DNA from: Bacteroidota bacterium
GTDB lineage: Bacteria > Bacteroidota > Bacteroidia > Bacteroidales > VadinHA17
NCBI GenBank assembly: GCA_030631445.1
Contig: DAOVLD010000098.1
Location: 1-6,874, forward strand
Reading direction: 5' to 3'
Length of the DNA stretch: 6,874 nt
In this document: piece by piece, positions 6,651 to 6,874 of the stretch
Numbering within the stretch: position 1 is the first letter of the stretch
How the letters are laid out: every line of letters starts with the position of its first letter
Position numbers and translations under genes: made by a program
Notes under the pieces: model-generated
What the model was told of the DNA's origin: nothing
Databases searched by the model: none
What the model saw: the letters and a program-made list of their open reading frames with translations, nothing else

Positions 6651-6692
6651 TACATTCTACATTCATAATTGAACATTCTAAATTCTAAATTT
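6651..6692 (+). repeat. Six 7-bp units related to TACATTC
   Basis: Six consecutive heptamers follow the pattern [T/A]-A-[C/A/T]-A-[T]-T-[C/G/T]. The first two are exact TACATTC copies, and the rest drift to AACATTC, TAAATTC and TAAATTT. A degraded 7-bp rhythm continues to the left into about 6600. Bases 6654-6665 are the perfect reverse complement of 6437-6448, so this array and the one at 6428-6448 face each other across about 205 bp. Confidence 0.75.
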
Positions 6693-6727
6693 ATCCTGTT
6701 TTTTATGATGGGAAACCCAATACTTAT

Positions 6728-6743
6728 TTAATAACGTTATTAA
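6728..6743. promoter_or_regulatory. 16-bp perfect palindrome, possible operator
   Basis: TTAATAACGTTATTAA reads the same on both strands. The half TTAATAACGT is repeated directly at 6740-6749, 12 bp further on, which gives two overlapping copies of the site. A palindrome centred on CG resembles operators of the LacI family, but no such regulator is visible in the window. It sits about 50 bp upstream of the promoter-like pair at 6793-6823, so it probably concerns the gene beyond the right edge. Binding is inferred only from the symmetry. Confidence 0.4.
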
Positions 6744-6792
6744 TAACGTCCTTAGATTCGTAAGTTTTGTTGAAAAATAATCATTAATACTC

Positions 6793-6823
6793 TTTGTAAC
6801 AATTGATTATATTACTATATTTA
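6793..6823 (+). promoter_or_regulatory. Bacteroidota-type promoter candidate facing out of the window
   Basis: TTTG at 6793-6796 is followed after 19 bases by TATATTTA at 6816-6823, seven of eight matches to the Bacteroidota -7 box TAnnTTTG, with the spacing expected for the primary sigma factor. Transcription would start near 6830 and run right. No start codon follows before 6874, so the gene it serves lies outside. An overlapping weaker alternative uses TTTG at 6766-6769. In AT-rich DNA such matches also occur by chance. Confidence 0.35.
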
Positions 6824-6874
6824 GGATAAATAATCACCTAAATAAGTGCAACTGAAAAAGGTGTAAGTCTTTAA

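Larger units (their letters stand above)
6416..6874. other. 459-bp intergenic region without a credible gene
   Basis: Neither strand gives a plausible protein: frames are short and stop-rich and lack family-like sequence. I found no tRNA or rRNA features. The region holds 7-bp tandem repeats at both ends of its first 280 bases, an AACTTTAGACA motif repeated 40 bp apart (6591 and 6631), a 16-bp palindrome (6728-6743) and a promoter-like pair facing right (6793-6823). No classic intrinsic terminator for the oxidoreductase gene stands out. The nearest candidate is the stem at 6441-6448 and 6464-6471 (TGTAGAAT/ATTCTACA) with a T-rich 15-base loop but no T-run after it. Confidence 0.6.

Noticed and set aside
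6428..6692. A CRISPR array.
   Set aside because: The repeats are only 7 bp and directly adjacent, with no spacers and no cas genes.

Overview
The window looks like a chromosomal segment of a Bacteroidota bacterium, most likely an environmental Bacteroidales/Marinilabiliales-type organism. This is inferred from the AT-rich DNA, the lack of Shine-Dalgarno sequences before the genes, intergenic motifs resembling the Bacteroidota promoter (TTTG ... TAnnTTTG), the gene families present and the AT-rich tandem repeats between genes. No marker gene fixes the taxonomy.

Layout: two divergent gene blocks share an intergenic region at 3307-3456. Leftward, in transcription order, are a Tat-exported Gfo/Idh/MocA oxidoreductase (3306-1816), a DUF1080 / 3-keto-disaccharide hydrolase-family lipoprotein (1776-976) and a Tat-exported sugar-isomerase-like TIM-barrel protein (905 to the left edge, probably complete except for the last base of its stop codon). 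A terminator-like hairpin lies between the last two. Rightward are a membrane-anchored tetraheme NapC/NrfH-type cytochrome fused to an FGE-sulfatase (SUMF1-like) domain (3457-4977), then a second Gfo/Idh/MocA oxidoreductase with a Tat signal and probable lipobox (5066-6415). The remaining 459 bp (6416-6874) hold no credible gene. They carry 7-bp tandem repeats, a 16-bp palindrome and a promoter-like pair pointing to a gene beyond the right edge.

How the genes may work together: two secreted Gfo/Idh/MocA proteins, a TIM-barrel isomerase-like protein and a DUF1080 protein form the same gene set as the Bacteroides thetaiotaomicron BT2156-BT2159 cluster. As I recall it, that cluster breaks glycosides by oxidation at C3, beta-elimination, hydration and re-reduction instead of direct hydrolysis. 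All five proteins here carry export or membrane signals, so the pathway would act in the periplasm or at its membranes. The unusual part is the cytochrome-SUMF1 fusion encoded inside the cluster. It has four CxxCH haem sites, but its SUMF1 domain lacks the catalytic cysteines of a formylglycine-generating enzyme. It may connect the periplasmic sugar redox chemistry to the quinone pool, which is a hypothesis only.
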